Assembly: GCA_013398275.1 (NCBI GenBank)
Contig: VZSE01010764.1
Span: 62,001 to 126,000, forward strand
Source: Promerops cafer
Taxonomy: Eukaryota > Chordata > Aves > Passeriformes > Nectariniidae
Reading direction: 5' to 3'
DNA length: 64,000 bases
The notes beneath the pieces were generated by a model that saw nothing but the letters and a program-made list of their open reading frames with translations, was not told the DNA's origin and did no database searches. The translations under genes were made by a program, and so were the position numbers. This document shows, piece after piece, positions 60,170 to 64,000 of the stretch. The first letter of the stretch is position 1; each line of letters opens with the position of its first letter.

Positions 60170-63100
60170 GTAAAAATGTGTCTTTATCCCAGTTATGGAA
60201 AAATGTTCATGTAAAAGTATTCTCAGAGATAAACATACAAGTAAATTATTTTGCCCTAGATCAGAATTTTAATTGTTGATGTAGGTCAATGCAAACTAGA
60301 TAAAATGGAACAATGCAGAGTCACCCTTCCGAACATTATTAAATAGGCCTTAAAATCTACTTCATGCATATCAAAACACAGGTGTAGGTGAGTAAATACC
60401 AAGCGCGTTGGTCAGTGTCAGTAGTTTTCCAGCAATTAGTTCTAGAGTCTGTCATTAAACCTCTCTGTTTGCTTTTTTTTAAATCAGTGGTCTAGACAAC
60501 CACCACAAAGTCATAACTGCAGAAATTTGCAAAGAACATGAGGTTCAGTAAATAGCAAAGTGTTCAGTGATACAGACTTGTCTGGGTAAGTTAGGATAAG
60601 GGGCATGAGCAAACAGTATTTTTCAATGAAGCCAAGTCATCAAGCCATTCAGTCTTGACCTGAAAAATCCTCAGTATACTTAGACAGAACTTCATAAACA
60701 GTTCCATTATGGACACAGGTACTAATTAGTTGAATGAGTTCACAATGTCAGGATTAACATGGGTCATACAGACCTTCAGTGAAAGACCAAGAATTTCAGA
60801 TTGGAGAAATGAGGTAACCTTTCAATGATACCAGTACAAGAAATTTTAAGATCAAGGTTGGATATTTTAATGAAAGAAATTAGTGAACTAAACAGAGATT
60901 AACACACTATTGAGGAAGTCAGACTGATTTTCCAGATTGTGTGAAATGTCATGAATTTCATGATGGAAGAGACAACTCTGATTATACAAGACTAAAAATA
61001 TATATGAAAAAAGGCATGTAAGTGGCAAACTGTAAGGATCAGTGGTGTGGTACTGCTGCTGTGGAATTTATGAGTATGAGTGAGTGGATTTCATAGGGCA
61101 AGTATGTGGCTTCAGTGGTTAGCAGCACACTTGTCTGCAGTCTGAATTCCTGCAAATATGGAAGGTTCAGAAGAAAGAGCAGAAAAAGCAGTAAAAAGAT
61201 TTAAGATAATTGGATGAGAGATGATGCTTAGTCTTCAAACACGGTCACTGTGAGACCCTTTGTGTATTGTTTTTAGCACTACAGAATACATGTGGGCTTT
61301 AGCAGTACATGATTCCTGCTCTGAAAGTTTCCAATGTGACATAACAATGATAAAGGGCAGAGAAATACTGCTAAGCCAGTGCAGGTAGAGCACAGAAGAA
61401 TATTTAAATACTCTCATTTCTGAACTGCTCTGTTACTCACAAGAAGAATTAAGGGCCAGGAGTGAAATTGGTGTATGCTTCACAAGGCTCTCAAATTCAT
61501 AATTTTTTTAGAAGTTGAGATATTACTGTATTTTTTTCAAAACAAATATTAAATGATCTTTTAGTCTGGATGTTAGGTATTTTTTAGTCAGCTTTACACA
61601 CAACAAACGAATGTTTGAGACTGAACTGGTTATGTACTGGTCAAACAGATTTTAAGAAGTTTTCTTGGGGATCACTAACTGCCCTTGCTGCAGTCCATTG
61701 TGTTACATAATTTCATGTCAAATTACCTGCTTTGCTCTTAAAGCTTTAAAGGTTGTTCTTGTCTGTCTGAAGACTGTTCCAGAACCTCAGTTCTAAGATG
61801 GCTGGAAACCTTCTAAAATTAATCACTGATTTCTCTATGCCAACACAGTCATTGAGCTTTTGAAGCACTTGTATTTTTCTTCTGCTTCCAACAAATGGTA
61901 TCAATTATTACCCATATTGGTCATGCTTTTTGGCTGACATTAATGAAGCTGCCTAACATATTAGCACAGCCCTTTAGCTGTATATATATAAATGGACTTC
62001 ACCTTTTATTGCATTTTTGCTTTGTCTTTTAATACCACAGTATTCATGTGAGCCCATGTGTTATTTTGATGTGTGTTCACATTATTCAGTCTTAAATCCC
62101 TGTTGAAGGCCTACCTCTCCATTTGTCATGAACTTGACTTTTAGTGTGTCATTGTGGAATTCTGTAATATGTTGCCCATGAAGTCCATACTGAACAGCTC
62201 TTCATCTAAAATGCTGTGATTAAAGCAATGCAAAGACCTAAATTATTCCTTTTTTTCTGATGGAATTTAAACCAAACAAATATATGAAGTTTCAATAAAC
62301 TATCCAAAGGTTACATTTTAGTTAAGTGTTCATAACTTGCATGTCAGGGTACTGTAAAATAGGGACAGGTAATATAGGTATTAATGTGATACTCTAACCA
62401 CTGCTTCTAATTATGATGGACTTGCATATTTAAGAGCACATAAATACATTAATTACATACCATTTAAGCTCTTCTGGAATGGAGCAAAAGTGACACAAGC
62501 ATTAAATAATCTTCCACTACTGCCAGTCATATTTCCCCTGTGCCACTGGCATGAAGGTGTGGGTGTCAGTGTAAGGCTCTGATGTTCACCAATTGCACGA
62601 CACCCAACATTAACTTGGAATAAATATTAGGCCTTTCTACTTCACTTACAAGTGGTATAAATATTAGTGACAGCTTTTTTTTTTTTTGCACAGTATTGTA
62701 AATGACCAGCCCAGGAACTTCAAAATAGCCTACAATGTGAAACACATGAAGTTATTGCTGAGTATTCCAACAGCCTGTTGGTATCTGCAGTGTCAGAAAA
62801 AAGTTTAACCAGCATTTGCTGGTGGATTGATTACAGACAAAAATAAGGCTCTTCTCATTCAAGTCGTAACACCAAACTGATGACCAGGACTAAGCACAGT
62901 GTTTCAGTTAAAAATATATTAAACTTACATAAATATTTACATTTCTTCAGCATCATTTTGTTTAACCTGCATGCCCATTCATAGGAGTGGACTATTGTTC
63001 TCTTTAGTCTGCCCATAATGAGCCATTTCAGGCTGCCCTGAGCCAGGCAACGTGTTGGGGGACTCCTTAAAACCTAACTCTTGAATTCACCAGTGCTGAA

Positions 63101-64000
63101 TTTCATGTGAAATCAGTCTGCTCATCCATCTCCATCTGTTAAATCTTCACAAACTTAAGTCTTTATTAACCCAATTAGTTTGTCTTCTACATGTTTTGCC
63201 AAGCTAATGGAACATTCATCTACTGATATGTTTAATGTCTGCCAACACCAATTCTAATAGAAAAAATTCCCATTAACTTTCTTCCATGTTAAAGTGCTTT
63301 TCCTGCTCTCCCTCTCAGCCTGTTCTCATCCTGTGACAGTATCTTTTTACTAATCCTCCTTTCAAAGTTGTTTTGACATTAATGGATGATGCTAGTTCTG
63401 ATCACTCAGTTTCTTCTGTGACCTATTGTCAGCGTGTCAGAGGCTTCTTGAAAACGTTGCTGGCCTCACTTCCTCCTTTGCTGTGTCATGGTTTGTGCTC
63501 TCTGATCCAGAGAAATGAATTTCCCCTCTTATCTTTCTGTAACAGCCTGGTTGCTAATTCAATGAAACCCTACTTTTATAGATGCTGCTATAAATGGCTG
63601 CTGTTTTGCACCCGTTCTTCTTGTGGGCAGCTTCTTGGATAATCGGGAAGGCACAGAAATCCCCGGCTCTCTTGAGGTTTTCTTGCAGTCCAAGCTGTTA
63701 CTGTTTTCAGAGTAACTCAAGTGTCTTGGTCAAACTACAAGGCAGCTGTGTATCTCTTTCAGCAATGTTGAACAAACTTTGAGGGGTGCTTGGCTGTCTT
63801 GTTGTTCACATTTATAGACCACCACCACAAAAACCTCTGAGAATGATTTTTGTCATTCAACTTAGACTTTTTACTTAAATAAGTTTTATTAGTTCTACCA
63901 ATAAAAAAAGCTCATCCAGTCTCATTCTGTAGTACACAGACATCCTGCTAGAGTGTCTTCAGATGGAAAAAGTGAAGCATTTATTTCTCAGAATAATTTT
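60170..64000 (+). other. XRCC2: XRCC2 intron 2, incomplete at window end
   Basis: 3.8 kb of AT-rich intron with a T-run near 62680 and a TA-rich step near 61981. I looked for the expected exon 3 opening (phase 1, GPEGTGKT-like Walker A) and did not find it, so the intron continues past the window. No mobile element was recognised. Confidence 0.85.

Noticed and set aside
1..64000. CRISPR arrays, phage, integrons or bacterial defence systems
   Set aside because: The window is a spliced vertebrate locus. No regularly spaced repeats, prokaryotic operons or related genes were seen.

Overview
This is vertebrate nuclear DNA, almost certainly from a bird. Several truncated CR1 (chicken repeat 1) LINE copies are present, some ending in the typical 'attctatgattct'-like tail, and the two genes have short conserved exons in AT-rich introns. 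I cannot place the species. There is no operon, phage, CRISPR array or other prokaryote-type content.

Two known protein-coding genes lie head to head. ACTR3B, the Arp3-beta subunit of the Arp2/3 actin-nucleating complex, is on the minus strand. Its ATG is at 33049 and its stop codon ends at 6710. All 12 coding exons are present with GT-AG splice sites and consistent phases, and they sum to exactly 418 codons plus stop. A polyadenylation signal lies at 5885-5890. XRCC2, a RAD51 paralogue of homologous recombination, is on the plus strand. Exon 1 is at 55652-55690 and exon 2 at 60088-60169. The large exon 3 with the ATP-binding core lies beyond position 64000, so only about 40 residues are encoded here. 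The interval between the two start codons is about 22.6 kb and has no recognisable gene.

Layout: 1-5860, sequence downstream of ACTR3B; 5866-6709, its 3' UTR; 6710-33049, ACTR3B exons and introns; about 31.7-33.1 kb, its GC-rich promoter region, interrupted by a 223-base N gap and visibly misassembled; 33.1-55.4 kb, intergenic DNA with CR1 relics, simple repeats and a striking 118-bp inverted repeat; about 55.45-55.85 kb, the XRCC2 CpG island; 55.7-64 kb, XRCC2 introns 1 and 2.

The two products act in separate processes (branched actin assembly, DNA break repair); their adjacency is positional, as in the human genome. I found no convincing new gene system. The best unexplained items are the near-perfect 46-bp-arm inverted repeat at 34962-35079, the duplicated assembly patch carrying ACTR3B exon 1, the exact 181-bp duplication flanking exon 2, and a perfect Pol III B-box in the XRCC2 promoter. 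All comparisons with known families are from memory; no search was run.
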